Assembly: GCA_963731625.1 (NCBI GenBank)
Contig: CAVSWH010000004.1
Location: forward strand, 806,001 to 870,000
DNA length: 64,000 nucleotides
Source of the DNA: PALSA-555 sp963731625
Lineage (GTDB): Bacteria; Actinomycetota; Acidimicrobiia; IMCC26256; PALSA-555
Direction: 5' to 3'
The notes under the pieces: model-generated
Told to the model about the DNA's origin: nothing
The model's database searches: none
The model's input: only the letters and a program-made list of their open reading frames with translations
In this document: in pieces, positions 16,455 through 23,913 of the stretch
Position numbering within the stretch: the stretch's first letter is position 1
How the letters are laid out: each line of letters opens with the position of its first letter
Made by a program: the position numbers and the translations under genes

Positions 16455-17021
16455 ATGACGACCGTGCAGCAGACCCAGATCCCGCACTACCTGACGGGCA
16501 CGTGGGACATCGACACCACCCACTCGGAGGTTGCCTTCACCGCCCGGCACCTGATGGTGAGCAAGGTCCGCGGCCGCTTCGGCGGCTTCTCGGGCCGGAT
16601 CGTGACGGCCGAGGACCCGACGAAGTCGTCGGTTGAGGCGACGGTGGACCTCGCGACCGTGAACACCGGCAACGACGACCGCGACGCTCACCTGCGTTCG
16701 GCGGACTTCCTCGACGTCGAGCGCTACCCCACGATGAGCTACCGCTCCACGGCGGTCCGCTGGGACGGCGACGACCTCGTGGTCGACGGCGAGCTGACGC
16801 TCCACGGCGTCACCCGCCCCGTCCCGCTGGCACTGGAGGTCCACGGCTTCCAGGAGCACACGCCCTTCGGCGACAGCCGCGTCGGGTTCTCGGCGTCGGC
16901 CGAGATCAGCCGCGGCGAGTTCGGCGTCGACTTCAACATGCCCCTGGACGGGGGCGGCGTCGTGGTCAGCGACAAGATCCGCATCGACCTCGACATCGAA
17001 GCCATCCGTACCGACGCCTGA
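16455..17021 (+). CDS. YceI family protein (lipocalin-like isoprenoid-binding)
   Basis: A 188-residue YceI-domain protein, a lipocalin-like barrel that binds polyisoprenoid or other lipid-like ligands. Family features: GTWDIDTTHSEVAFTARHLM at the start, VRGRFGGFSG, the stretch around NTGNDDRDAHLRSADFLD and the GELTLHGVTRPV block. No signal peptide is present, so it is the cytoplasmic form frequent in Actinobacteria. AGGAG lies 6 bases before the ATG. It is a single gene with its own promoter and a strong hairpin after the stop. The palindromic operator suggests control by a small-ligand-responsive repressor, often linked to oxidative or solvent stress. Confidence 0.92.
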   Translation: MTTVQQTQIPHYLTGTWDIDTTHSEVAFTARHLMVSKVRGRFGGFSGRIVTAEDPTKSSVEATVDLATVNTGNDDRDAHLRSADFLDVERYPTMSYRSTAVRWDGDDLVVDGELTLHGVTRPVPLALEVHGFQEHTPFGDSRVGFSASAEISRGEFGVDFNMPLDGGGVVVSDKIRIDLDIEAIRTDA

Positions 17022-17038
17022 CGCGCTCGGCGCGCTCC

Positions 17039-17072
17039 CGACACCGCGGGCCGTCTCCGGCCCGCGGTGTCG
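17039..17072 (+). terminator. Hairpin terminator after the YceI gene
   Basis: A perfect 14-bp stem (cgacaccgcgggcc and its complement) with a 6-base loop, 17 bases after the stop codon. No T-run follows, as is common for actinobacterial terminators. It separates YceI from the riboswitch-controlled operon. Confidence 0.65.
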
Positions 17073-17117
17073 CGCGTCCTGGCGCCCTCCCGACGGCGTC
17101 GCTACAGTCCCGATCCA

Positions 17118-17218
17118 ACCGACCGGTGCAGCGAAGTCCGGTGTGATCCCGGCGCTGTCCCGCAACTGTGGTCCGTTCAGCTGAGCGGCAAGCCAGGTCG
17201 CCTGCCCGGCCGGTGACG
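17118..17218 (+). promoter_or_regulatory. Cobalamin (vitamin B12) riboswitch
   Basis: The core elements of the cobalamin aptamer are present in order: AGTCCGGTGTGATCC, GGCGCTGTCCCGCAACTGTG (matching the conserved GC-GGTCCCGCCACTGT segment) and the B12 box AAGCCAGGTCGCCTGCC at about 17190-17206. The ends ACCGG (17122) and CCGGT (17210) can pair to close the element. It lies directly upstream of a BtuFCD-type uptake operon, the expected target. Binding of cobalamin would lower expression. Confidence 0.9.
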
Positions 17219-17257
17219 AACAGGAGCTCTCGTGGACAGAGCGGTTCGTCCGGCAGG

Positions 17258-17296
17258 CCTCCTGTCGGCGGACAGTTCTCTCGCCAGGACAGGAGG
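17258..17296 (+). promoter_or_regulatory. Ribosome-site-sequestering stem of the riboswitch
   Basis: CCTCCTGTC at 17258-17266 is perfectly complementary to GACAGGAGG at 17288-17296. The latter is the ribosome binding site (AGGAGG) of the first gene, 7 bases before its ATG. This gives a simple off-state in which the ribosome site is hidden, so the riboswitch probably acts on translation. No terminator-like T-run is present. Confidence 0.7.
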
Positions 17297-17303
17297 ATGT
17301 CGG

Positions 17304-18179
17304 ATGGGACGCCGACGCGTCGTGACGTTGGCCCTCGTACTCGCCCTCGCCGCCGGGGCGCTCGCCGCGACCGGGTTCGGCCCGGCGGGCGCCGCGCCCA
17401 CCCGGGCCGACGCCGCGCACCAGCCGACCCGCATCGTGTCGCTGTCACCGACCGCGACCGAGATGCTCTTCGCGATCGGCGCCGGCCGCCAGGTCGTCGC
17501 CGTCGACAGCTTCAGCGACTACCCGAGCCGCGCGCCGCGCACGAGCCTGTCCGGCGACTCGCCGAACCCCGAGGCCATCGCCGGCTACCGGCCCGACCTC
17601 GTGCTGCTCCCCGACAACACCGTGTCCGACCAGCTGCACCAGCTCGGTATCGCGAACCTCGTGCTCCCGCCGGCGAACACGCTCGCCGACACGTACCACC
17701 AGATCCTGCAGATCGGCGCCGCCACCGGCCACACCGCCGCGGCCCGGACCCTGAACGCCAGCATCCAGTCGCAGCTCGCCAGCATCGCGGCGCAGGTTCC
17801 GAGGCGCCGGGTGCGCCCCACCGTGTACTGGGAGCTCGACGACACCTTCTTCTCGGCGGACTCGTCGAGCTTCATCGGGCAGCTGCTGAAGCAGGCCGGG
17901 CTGAACAACATCGCCGACAAGGCGAGCGGGGCGAGCTCGGGCTACCCGCAGCTGTCCGCCGAGTACGTCGTGCAGGCCAACCCGGCGGTCATCTTCCTCG
18001 CTGACACGCTCTGCTGCGGGCAGTCGGTGTCGACCGTCGCGGCCCGCCCGGGCTTCAGCCACGTCGCCGCCGTCGTGCATCATCACGTGATCCCGTTGAA
18101 CGATGACCTGGCGTCGCGGTGGGGCCCGCGCGTCGTGCAGCTGTTCCAAGCGATCGTGAACGCGACGAAGCAGCTGTGA
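17304..18179 (+). CDS. btuF: Cobalamin ABC transporter substrate-binding protein (BtuF-like)
   Basis: A 291-residue exported binding protein of the class III (BtuF/FhuD) fold. A signal peptide (residues 1-31, RRRVVTLALVLALAAGALA) is followed by PTRIVSLSPTATEMLFAIGAG, the usual first segment, and YRPDLVLLPDN. There is no lipobox cysteine, so the means of cell-surface retention is unclear. A DTLCCGQS segment with adjacent cysteines near the C terminus is unusual. ATG at 17304 is chosen because AGGAGG is placed ideally before it. It is the first gene of a three-gene operon (btuF-btuC-btuD) under the cobalamin riboswitch, which makes corrinoids the likely ligand rather than siderophores. Confidence 0.86.
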   Translation: MGRRRVVTLALVLALAAGALAATGFGPAGAAPTRADAAHQPTRIVSLSPTATEMLFAIGAGRQVVAVDSFSDYPSRAPRTSLSGDSPNPEAIAGYRPDLVLLPDNTVSDQLHQLGIANLVLPPANTLADTYHQILQIGAATGHTAAARTLNASIQSQLASIAAQVPRRRVRPTVYWELDDTFFSADSSSFIGQLLKQAGLNNIADKASGASSGYPQLSAEYVVQANPAVIFLADTLCCGQSVSTVAARPGFSHVAAVVHHHVIPLNDDLASRWGPRVVQLFQAIVNATKQL

Positions 18180-19237
18180 CCGCTGCGCCGGGCACGATGG
18201 CCGCGGTGCAGCCGGTGCGGCTGCGGCCGGCGTGGCTCCTCGCGGGGGTCGGCGCGGTGCTCCTGGCCATCGTGCTCGGGCTCACGGTCGGCCCGGCCGC
18301 GATCCGGCCCGTCCCGGCGCTCGAGACGCTGCTCAGCCACGTCCCACTGCTCGGGATCCACTCGAGCCTCTCGGCAGCCCAGCAGGCGATCGTCACCCAG
18401 CTGCGGCTCCCGCGCGTCATCGTGGGGCTCCTCGTCGGGGCGATGCTCGCGATGGCCGGCGCCTCCTACCAGGGCGTGTTCCGCAACCCGCTCGCCGACC
18501 CGTACCTGCTCGGCGCCGCGGCCGGCGCCGGGCTGGCGGTGACGATCGTGATCGTCGCCACCGCGACCGGGCTCGGCGGCAACGACCCGCTCGTGCCGCT
18601 CGCCGCGTTCGTCGGCGCGCTCGGCGCGGTGGCGCTCACCTACATCCTCGGGCGCAGCGCCGGCGGCCGGTCCCCCGCCACCTTGCTGCTGGCCGGCGTG
18701 GCGATCGCCGCGTTCCTCACCGCGATCCAGACGTACCTGCAACAGCAGCACCTGGCGACGATCCGCGAGGTGTACTCGTGGATCCTCGGGCGCCTCACCA
18801 CCGCGGGGTGGGACCAGGTCCTCCTCGTCCTGCCCTACTTCGCGGTCACGACCGTGGTGCTCGTCGCGCACCGTCGGGTGCTGGACGTGCTCGCCGTCGG
18901 GGAGGACGAGGCCGGCACGCTCGGCGTCTCCGTGGCGCGCACCCGCACCATCATCGTCGCGACCGCGTCGCTCGCCACCGCGGCGGCCGTCGCGGTGAGC
19001 GGCCTCATCGGCTTCGTCGGCATCATCGTGCCGCACGCCATCCGCCTCGTCGCGGGCGCGAGCTACCGCGTCATCCTGCCGCTGTCGATCCTCTTCGGCG
19101 GCGCGTTCCTCGCGCTGGCCGACCTCGCCGCCCGGACCGTGACCGCACCCGCCGAGATCCCGATCGGGGTGGTCACCGCCTTCGTCGGTGCCCCGTTCTT
19201 CGTCGTCGTGCTGCGCACCACGATGGGGCGCCGATGA
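18176..19237 (+). CDS. btuC: Cobalamin ABC transporter permease (BtuC/FecCD family)
   Basis: A 353-residue polytopic permease with about ten membrane helices, typical of the FecCD/BtuC family. Landmarks: LRLPRVIVGLLVGAMLAMAGASYQ, then NPLADPYLLGAAAGAG, the LGRLTTAGW region, GEDEAGTLGVSV (the coupling segment to the ATPase) and GFVGIIVPHAIRL. Its GTG start overlaps the btuF stop by 4 bp (GTGA); an ATG seven codons later is an alternative. It forms the membrane channel for corrinoid import together with BtuF and BtuD. Confidence 0.9.
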   Translation: MTAAPGTMAAVQPVRLRPAWLLAGVGAVLLAIVLGLTVGPAAIRPVPALETLLSHVPLLGIHSSLSAAQQAIVTQLRLPRVIVGLLVGAMLAMAGASYQGVFRNPLADPYLLGAAAGAGLAVTIVIVATATGLGGNDPLVPLAAFVGALGAVALTYILGRSAGGRSPATLLLAGVAIAAFLTAIQTYLQQQHLATIREVYSWILGRLTTAGWDQVLLVLPYFAVTTVVLVAHRRVLDVLAVGEDEAGTLGVSVARTRTIIVATASLATAAAVAVSGLIGFVGIIVPHAIRLVAGASYRVILPLSILFGGAFLALADLAARTVTAPAEIPIGVVTAFVGAPFFVVVLRTTMGRR

Positions 19238-20028
19238 CGGCCGGGCTCGCCGTCCACGGCGTGAGCGTCGAGCTGGGCGGCGCCCGGCTGCTGGACGGGA
19301 TCGACCTCGCCGTCGCGCCCGGCTCGTGGGTGTCCGTCGTCGGGCCGAACGGCGCCGGCAAGACGACGCTCCTGCACGCCATCGCCGGGCTCGTCGCCTG
19401 CCGGGACGGGCACATCGAGCTTGCCGGCACCGACGTGCAGCGTCTGCGCGCCCGGGCCCGGGCCCGGGCCGTCGCGCTCGTGCCCCAGGTGCCGGTGATC
19501 CCAACCGGGATGACAGTCCTCGACTACGCGCTGCTCGGCCGCACGCCGTACTGCTCGTTCCTCGGGGGCGAGAGCGCCCGCGACGTCGCGCTCGCGCGCG
19601 AGGTCCTCGCCCAGCTCGGGATCGCGACCCTGGCCGGCCGCCTCGTCGAGACGCTGTCGGGCGGCGAGCGCCAGCGCGTCGTGCTCAGCCGGGCGCTGCT
19701 CCAGCACGCCCCGGTCCTGCTGCTCGACGAGCCGACGAGCGCCCTCGACATCGGCCACCAGCAGGAGGTCCTCGAGCTCGTCGAGACCCTCCGCGTCGAG
19801 CGCAACCTGGCCGTCGTGTCGACCATGCACGACCTCACCCTCGCGGGCTTCTACGCCGACGAGCTCGTGCTGCTCAACGGCGGCCGGATCGTGGAGCGCG
19901 GGCCGGCCCGCAGCGTGCTCACCGAGGACCACCTGCGCGTCCACTTCGGCGCCGAGGTGAGCGTCTTCGCTGGCAGCGACGGGCCGGTCGTCGTCCCGAT
20001 GCGCCCGCCGCGCCGCGCGATCGGCTGA
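19234..20028 (+). CDS. btuD: Cobalamin ABC transporter ATP-binding protein (BtuD-like)
   Basis: A 264-residue importer ATPase: Walker A GPNGAGKTT, Q-loop in LVPQVPVIP, signature LSGGERQRVVLSRAL, Walker B VLLLDEPTSALD and H-loop STMHD. It energises the BtuCF importer. The ATG overlaps the btuC stop (ATGA). The product ends with a Pro/Arg-rich tail after a conserved VHFGAEVSVF segment typical of iron-siderophore/B12 ATPases. It completes the operon. Confidence 0.92.
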   Translation: MTAGLAVHGVSVELGGARLLDGIDLAVAPGSWVSVVGPNGAGKTTLLHAIAGLVACRDGHIELAGTDVQRLRARARARAVALVPQVPVIPTGMTVLDYALLGRTPYCSFLGGESARDVALAREVLAQLGIATLAGRLVETLSGGERQRVVLSRALLQHAPVLLLDEPTSALDIGHQQEVLELVETLRVERNLAVVSTMHDLTLAGFYADELVLLNGGRIVERGPARSVLTEDHLRVHFGAEVSVFAGSDGPVVVPMRPPRRAIG

Positions 20029-20271
20029 GCCGTCGCCGCGTGCCGAGGAGTGCGGGAGCGTCGCGACGCGCTCGAGGCCACAGGCGAGGAAGAAGAGGGT
20101 GCCGAGCCCCTGGACGACGATGCGCATCGCCTCCCAGCTGCAGCGCAGCGAGATCCCCGCATGTGCACGTGCTCGGCCATGACGCCCGGATCGTAAGGGG
20201 GAGGCCCCGGCCGGGCCGCGGGCCGGTGCGTCGTCTTGTCCCCCGCTGCGTCCTGGTCCAAGAATTGCGCC

Positions 20272-20886
20272 ATGGACGCCGGCCCGGGAGGGGACGGCAC
20301 ACGGGCCGGCGACGGCCGGGAGCGGCCGGGGTTCGACGCGTCCCGCCGTGGCCCGCCGCCCGACTGGCAGGCCCCGCGGGGCGCGCCGTACGGCGTCCGT
20401 GCGATGGGCGGGCGCCCGCCCGCGTACGGGCGATCCCCGTACGCGCGCCCGACCGGCGACCGCAGCGGGCCCCTGCGCCCGCCGGTCACCACGCTGGGCA
20501 CCCCGCGCTGGAGGTCCGGCCAGCTGCCGCCCAAGCTGCCGACCGGACCCACGCTGCTCGTCGCCGGCTTCGTGGTCCTCCTCGCCTTCATCGTCGGGCA
20601 CGCCACGGGGGGCGGCGGGAGCTCGACTCCCTCGGCGGCGACCAAGTCGGCGGTGGTCGTCACGACGACCACGACGACACTGCCGCCGCGCCCGCCCACC
20701 CACACGGTCGCGACCGGCGAGACGCTCTCGTCGATCGCCGGCCTCTACGGGCTCCAGGCGAGCGACCTCGCGACCTACAACGGGATCTCGAACATCAACC
20801 ACGTCTTCGTCGGAGAGGTCCTCAAGATCCCGCCGGCGACGACGGCCACGACCGCCCCGTCGACGGTCACCACGCTCAAGCGATAG
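20272..20886 (+). CDS. Membrane-anchored LysM domain protein
   Basis: A 204-residue protein with a Pro/Arg/Gly-rich, probably disordered cytoplasmic part (1-90), one membrane helix (about 94-109, LLVAGFVVLLAFIVG), a Thr-rich linker and a LysM peptidoglycan-binding domain at about 144-187 (HTVATGETLSSIAGLYG and VFVGEVLKIP). It would sit in the membrane with LysM facing the wall. The start is uncertain because no good ribosome site precedes ATG at 20272. It is a single gene between the btu operon and a secreted-protein gene. Confidence 0.8.
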   Translation: MDAGPGGDGTRAGDGRERPGFDASRRGPPPDWQAPRGAPYGVRAMGGRPPAYGRSPYARPTGDRSGPLRPPVTTLGTPRWRSGQLPPKLPTGPTLLVAGFVVLLAFIVGHATGGGGSSTPSAATKSAVVVTTTTTTLPPRPPTHTVATGETLSSIAGLYGLQASDLATYNGISNINHVFVGEVLKIPPATTATTAPSTVTTLKR

Positions 20887-21003
20887 CCGCCGCGTGACGA
20901 CATCCATGCCATGGCGGCGTGGTACGCCAGGACTACGCTCACCACGCCTTGCGCGAGCGGGACCACCGCTGGCGTCCCCGTCCGGGACTGAAGAGGAGCG
21001 GGC

Positions 21004-21444
21004 ATGCGACGGTTCTGGATCGTGTCGGCGACACTGGTCATGACGGTGGGTCTCGCGGGGACGGCGGCCACGGCCACCGCGGCGGGGGCCGCACCCACGG
21101 GGCGCGCCAGCGCCGTGTCCTGCCCCAACCTCATCAACCGCTACCAGAAGGTGAGCTCGAGCGCCGCGGGCTTCAACCCGTCCAACCCGACCTCGTTCCA
21201 GCAGATCATCAACAGCGCGATCAATGAGTTGAACTACCTCGCCAAGAACGCGCCGAAGCAGCTCAAGAATGCCTTCAAGGACCTCGCGAAGCTCTACGCG
21301 CCGCTGAAGAACGTCAACCTGTCGAACCCGGCCTCGCTCAGCCAGCTGGAGACGTTCGCGACCTCGTCACGCTTCCGGTCGGACCTCCACCAGATCGAGA
21401 CGTACTTCGCCTCGGTCTGCCATTTCTCGATCCCGACGACGTAG
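21004..21444 (+). CDS. Small secreted protein, unknown function
   Basis: A 146-residue exported protein: signal peptide of about 33 residues (RRFWIVSATLVMTVGLAG then an Ala/Thr-rich part), then a mature domain of about 110 residues that is Asn/Ser/Lys-rich and predicted helical, with only two cysteines (C in VSCPNLINRY and in SVCHFSIP), which may form a disulfide. GAGGAG upstream of the ATG supports the start. Composition is more polar and less GC-driven than its neighbours. I do not recognise a domain; similar small helical secreted proteins are frequent in Acidimicrobiia and mycobacteria. Confidence 0.75.
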   Translation: MRRFWIVSATLVMTVGLAGTAATATAAGAAPTGRASAVSCPNLINRYQKVSSSAAGFNPSNPTSFQQIINSAINELNYLAKNAPKQLKNAFKDLAKLYAPLKNVNLSNPASLSQLETFATSSRFRSDLHQIETYFASVCHFSIPTT

Positions 21445-21463
21445 CGCGCCGGGGCCGGTGGCC

Positions 21464-22033
21464 TCACGCCCGCGGCACGCCAGCCACCAGCGGTGACACG
21501 TCGATGCGCCCGTCGCCACAGACCGGGTCGAGGGTCCAGGCCGTGGTCAGCGCCTGGGTCTGGTCGGGTGGCGTGATCTCGACCTGGGCGGGCTGCGGCT
21601 CGCACGGTCCCGTCTGCGCCTCGTCGCTGAGCGGGATGCCGGCCCAGTGCAGCGGCGTCGAGGCCGTCCCACCGGGCGCGAGCGTCACCGGCACCAGCCG
21701 TCCCGTCTGCGGGGCCACCAGGGTCGGGATCATCGCGCCACCCGCCGCGAGCAGCTGCAGGCCGACGTACCCCGCCGTCCGACAGGTCGCACCCGTGTTG
21801 GTGAGCACGAGCGTCACGTAGCGCTGCCCGGCGCCGGCGTCGGGCATCTCGAGCGCGGCCTGCAGCTGGGATGTCTGACACGTCGGGGCCGTGCCGCCGG
21901 CGGGGGTGCTCGTCGACGGCGTGGCCGGGCGCGACGCCGAGCCGGCGCCGCCGCCGCACCCCGCCAGGAGGGCCACGCCGAGCAGGGCGAGCGCGCCGAC
22001 ACCGGCTCCCCGCGTCCGCACGCCTAGACCCAC
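21464..22033 (-). CDS. DUF4232 lipoprotein
   Basis: A 189-residue lipoprotein. The signal peptide ends in the lipobox LLAGC, followed by a Ser/Thr/Pro-rich linker. The mature part has the DUF4232 pattern: a first Cys (TCQTSQLQAAL), GAGQRYVTLVLTNTGATCRTAGYVG, a Gly/Pro-rich loop and a C-terminal Cys pair. The family is an actinobacterial surface immunoglobulin-like domain without known function. It converges on the small secreted protein gene and is divergent from the GlxA-type regulator. Confidence 0.82.
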   Translation of the reverse strand: MGLGVRTRGAGVGALALLGVALLAGCGGGAGSASRPATPSTSTPAGGTAPTCQTSQLQAALEMPDAGAGQRYVTLVLTNTGATCRTAGYVGLQLLAAGGAMIPTLVAPQTGRLVPVTLAPGGTASTPLHWAGIPLSDEAQTGPCEPQPAQVEITPPDQTQALTTAWTLDPVCGDGRIDVSPLVAGVPRA

Positions 22034-22164
22034 CGGTCACCTCGCCCGGGCCGACGACCTCGACCAGCGAGGATCGCGCGATCACCCCCGCTGCTGCCGC
22101 CGGTGGCAGGAATCGTCAGGTATTTGCTCTTGCTGCCAGGGCAGCGGGCGCGGATGATGCGCGC

Positions 22165-23142
22165 ATGCGTCCGCCGCACCAGGTGCTGCTCGTGGCCTTC
22201 GACGACTTCCAGCTCCTCGACCTCGCCGGTCCCGTCGAGGTGCTCCGCAGCGCCACCCGGCTCGGCGCCGACCCGCCGTACGCCACCCGGGTGGCGGCGC
22301 CGCGGGGTCGGGTCCGCTCGGAGAGCGGCATCCTCGTCGCGGGCGACGTCCTGCTGCACGCGGCCGCCACCAGCACCGAGCCGGTCGACACCCTCGTCGT
22401 CGTGGGCGGCCACGGGACGCGGGCGGCCCGCCGCGACGGCGCGTTCGTCGACGACCTCGCGGCCCTGGCGGCGCGCGCCGGGCGCGTCACGTCGGTGTGC
22501 ACCGGTGCGTGGCTCCTCGCCGCCGCCGGACTGCTCGACGGCTACGAGGCGACCACGCACTGGTCCTCGGCGGCGGCGCTCGCCGACCGCTACCCCGACC
22601 TCGACCTGCAGGCCGACCGGATCTACGTGCGGGACCGCGACCGGTGGACGTCCGCGGGCGTGACGGCCGGCGTGGACCTGTTCCTGGCCCTCGTCGACGA
22701 GGACCACGGCCCCGACCTCGCGCACGCCGTCGCGGCCTGGCTCGTCGTCTTCGCTCGGCGGCCGGGTGGCCAGGCGCAGTTCAGCGCGCAGCTGCGCGCC
22801 CAGGCGGCGCGCACGCCCGCCCTCGCCGGCCTGCAGCGCTGGCTCCCGGACCATCTCGACGAGGCGCTCACCGTCGAGACCCTCGCCGCCCGGGCGGCGA
22901 TGAGCCCCCGCACCTTCGCTCGCCGGTTCGCCCGCGAGACGGGATCAACGCCGGCCGCGTTCGTCGAGGAGCTTCGCGTCGAGCGGGCGCGCGAGCTCCT
23001 GGAGACCACCGACCTGACCGTCGCCGCCGTCGCGGCGCGCGTCGGCCTGCGCACCCCCGAGACGCTGCACCGCGCGTTCCAGCGGCGGGTCGCCACCACG
23101 CCCGACCGCTACCGCCAGCACTTCGCCCGGCGCGCGTCCTGA
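22165..23142 (+). CDS. GlxA-type AraC family transcriptional regulator
   Basis: A 325-residue regulator with an N-terminal DJ-1/PfpI-like amidotransferase-fold sensor domain (1-175: LLVAFDDFQLLDLAGPVEVL, VVVGGHGT, SVCTGAWLLAAAGLL) and a C-terminal AraC HTH pair (about 225-325: LAARAAMSPRTFARRF and LTVAAVAARVGLRTPETLHR). Such proteins act in the cytoplasm as activators of amine or amidase genes. It is followed after 20 bp by a stand-alone DJ-1/PfpI gene, likely its target or partner. A small palindrome GCTGCC-AG-GGCAGC lies about 30 bp upstream of the start and could be an operator. Confidence 0.9.
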   Translation: MRPPHQVLLVAFDDFQLLDLAGPVEVLRSATRLGADPPYATRVAAPRGRVRSESGILVAGDVLLHAAATSTEPVDTLVVVGGHGTRAARRDGAFVDDLAALAARAGRVTSVCTGAWLLAAAGLLDGYEATTHWSSAAALADRYPDLDLQADRIYVRDRDRWTSAGVTAGVDLFLALVDEDHGPDLAHAVAAWLVVFARRPGGQAQFSAQLRAQAARTPALAGLQRWLPDHLDEALTVETLAARAAMSPRTFARRFARETGSTPAAFVEELRVERARELLETTDLTVAAVAARVGLRTPETLHRAFQRRVATTPDRYRQHFARRAS

Positions 23143-23162
23143 CCGACCCAGAGGAGCCAGCC

Positions 23163-23816
23163 ATGCAGTTCGCCATCGGCCTCTACGAGGGGTTCACGGC
23201 GCTCGACGCCATCGGCCCGTATGCCGTCTTCACGAACGTCCCGCACGTCGACGTGGTGCTCTGCGCCGAGCGGCGCGGTCGGCTGGCGGACGAGAGCGGT
23301 CTGCTGCGCCTCGACCTCGAGCACACCTTCGACGACGTGGCCGACCCCGACCTCGTGCTCGTGCCGGGCGGCGTGATCACCCGTCGCCTGGCGCGCGACG
23401 GGGCGCCGATCGTGGACTGGATCCGCGCGGTGCACCCGACGACGACCGTCACGGCCTCGGTGTGCACCGGCGCGCTGCTGCTCGGCGCCGCGGGTGTGCT
23501 CCGGGGCCGGCGGGCCACGACGCACTGGATGGCCCTCGAGCAGCTCCGTGCGTACGGCGCGACCCCGTGCGCCGAGCGCGTCGTCGCCGACGGAAAGGTC
23601 CGGACGGGCGCCGGCGTCGCGGCCGGGATCGACCTCGCGCTGCAGCTCGTCGGCGAGCTGCAGGGCGCCGAGACCGCGCAGGCGGTCCAGCTCGGCATCG
23701 AGTACGACCCGCAGCCGCCCTACGACGCGGGTGCGCCCGGCAAGGCCCCGCCGGTCATCCGCGACCTGGTCGCGGGCGTCCTGGCCACCGCCGAGGCCCA
23801 GGCCCTCGCCAGCTGA
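23163..23816 (+). CDS. DJ-1/PfpI family protein
   Basis: A 217-residue protein of the DJ-1/PfpI class I amidotransferase-like superfamily. It has FAIGLYEGFTALDAIGPYAV at the start, VLVPGG, and the nucleophile-elbow cysteine in SVCTGALLLGAAGVL followed by THW. GAGGAG precedes the ATG. It resembles isonitrile hydratase/AraC-sensor-like members, so the reaction could be hydration of an isonitrile or a glyoxalase-type activity; the sequence does not decide. It is in an operon with the GlxA-type regulator, which contains the same fold. Confidence 0.87.
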   Translation: MQFAIGLYEGFTALDAIGPYAVFTNVPHVDVVLCAERRGRLADESGLLRLDLEHTFDDVADPDLVLVPGGVITRRLARDGAPIVDWIRAVHPTTTVTASVCTGALLLGAAGVLRGRRATTHWMALEQLRAYGATPCAERVVADGKVRTGAGVAAGIDLALQLVGELQGAETAQAVQLGIEYDPQPPYDAGAPGKAPPVIRDLVAGVLATAEAQALAS

Positions 23817-23830
23817 GCGACGCGTCGCCG

Positions 23831-23869
23831 GGGCGGGCGGCTCGCGACCACGAGGTCGACGGCCCGCCC
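23831..23869. terminator. Possible bidirectional terminator between convergent genes
   Basis: GGGCGGGC (23831-23838) can pair with GCCCGCCC (23862-23869) across a 23-base loop, between the convergent DJ-1 and rhamnosidase genes. The loop is long and no T-run follows, so this is a weak call. Confidence 0.3.
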
Positions 23870-23913
23870 GGTGCGAGGGCCGCGGCGGCGCGGCCACACG
23901 GACTGACGGACGG

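Noticed and set aside
20029..20190. A short minus-strand frame after btuD with a fair ribosome site and a hydrophobic start (MRIVVQGLGTLFFLACGL)
   Set aside because: Overlaps the end of btuD antisense, has no clear stop before the btuD coding region and no recognisable partner. It could be a small membrane protein but evidence is insufficient.
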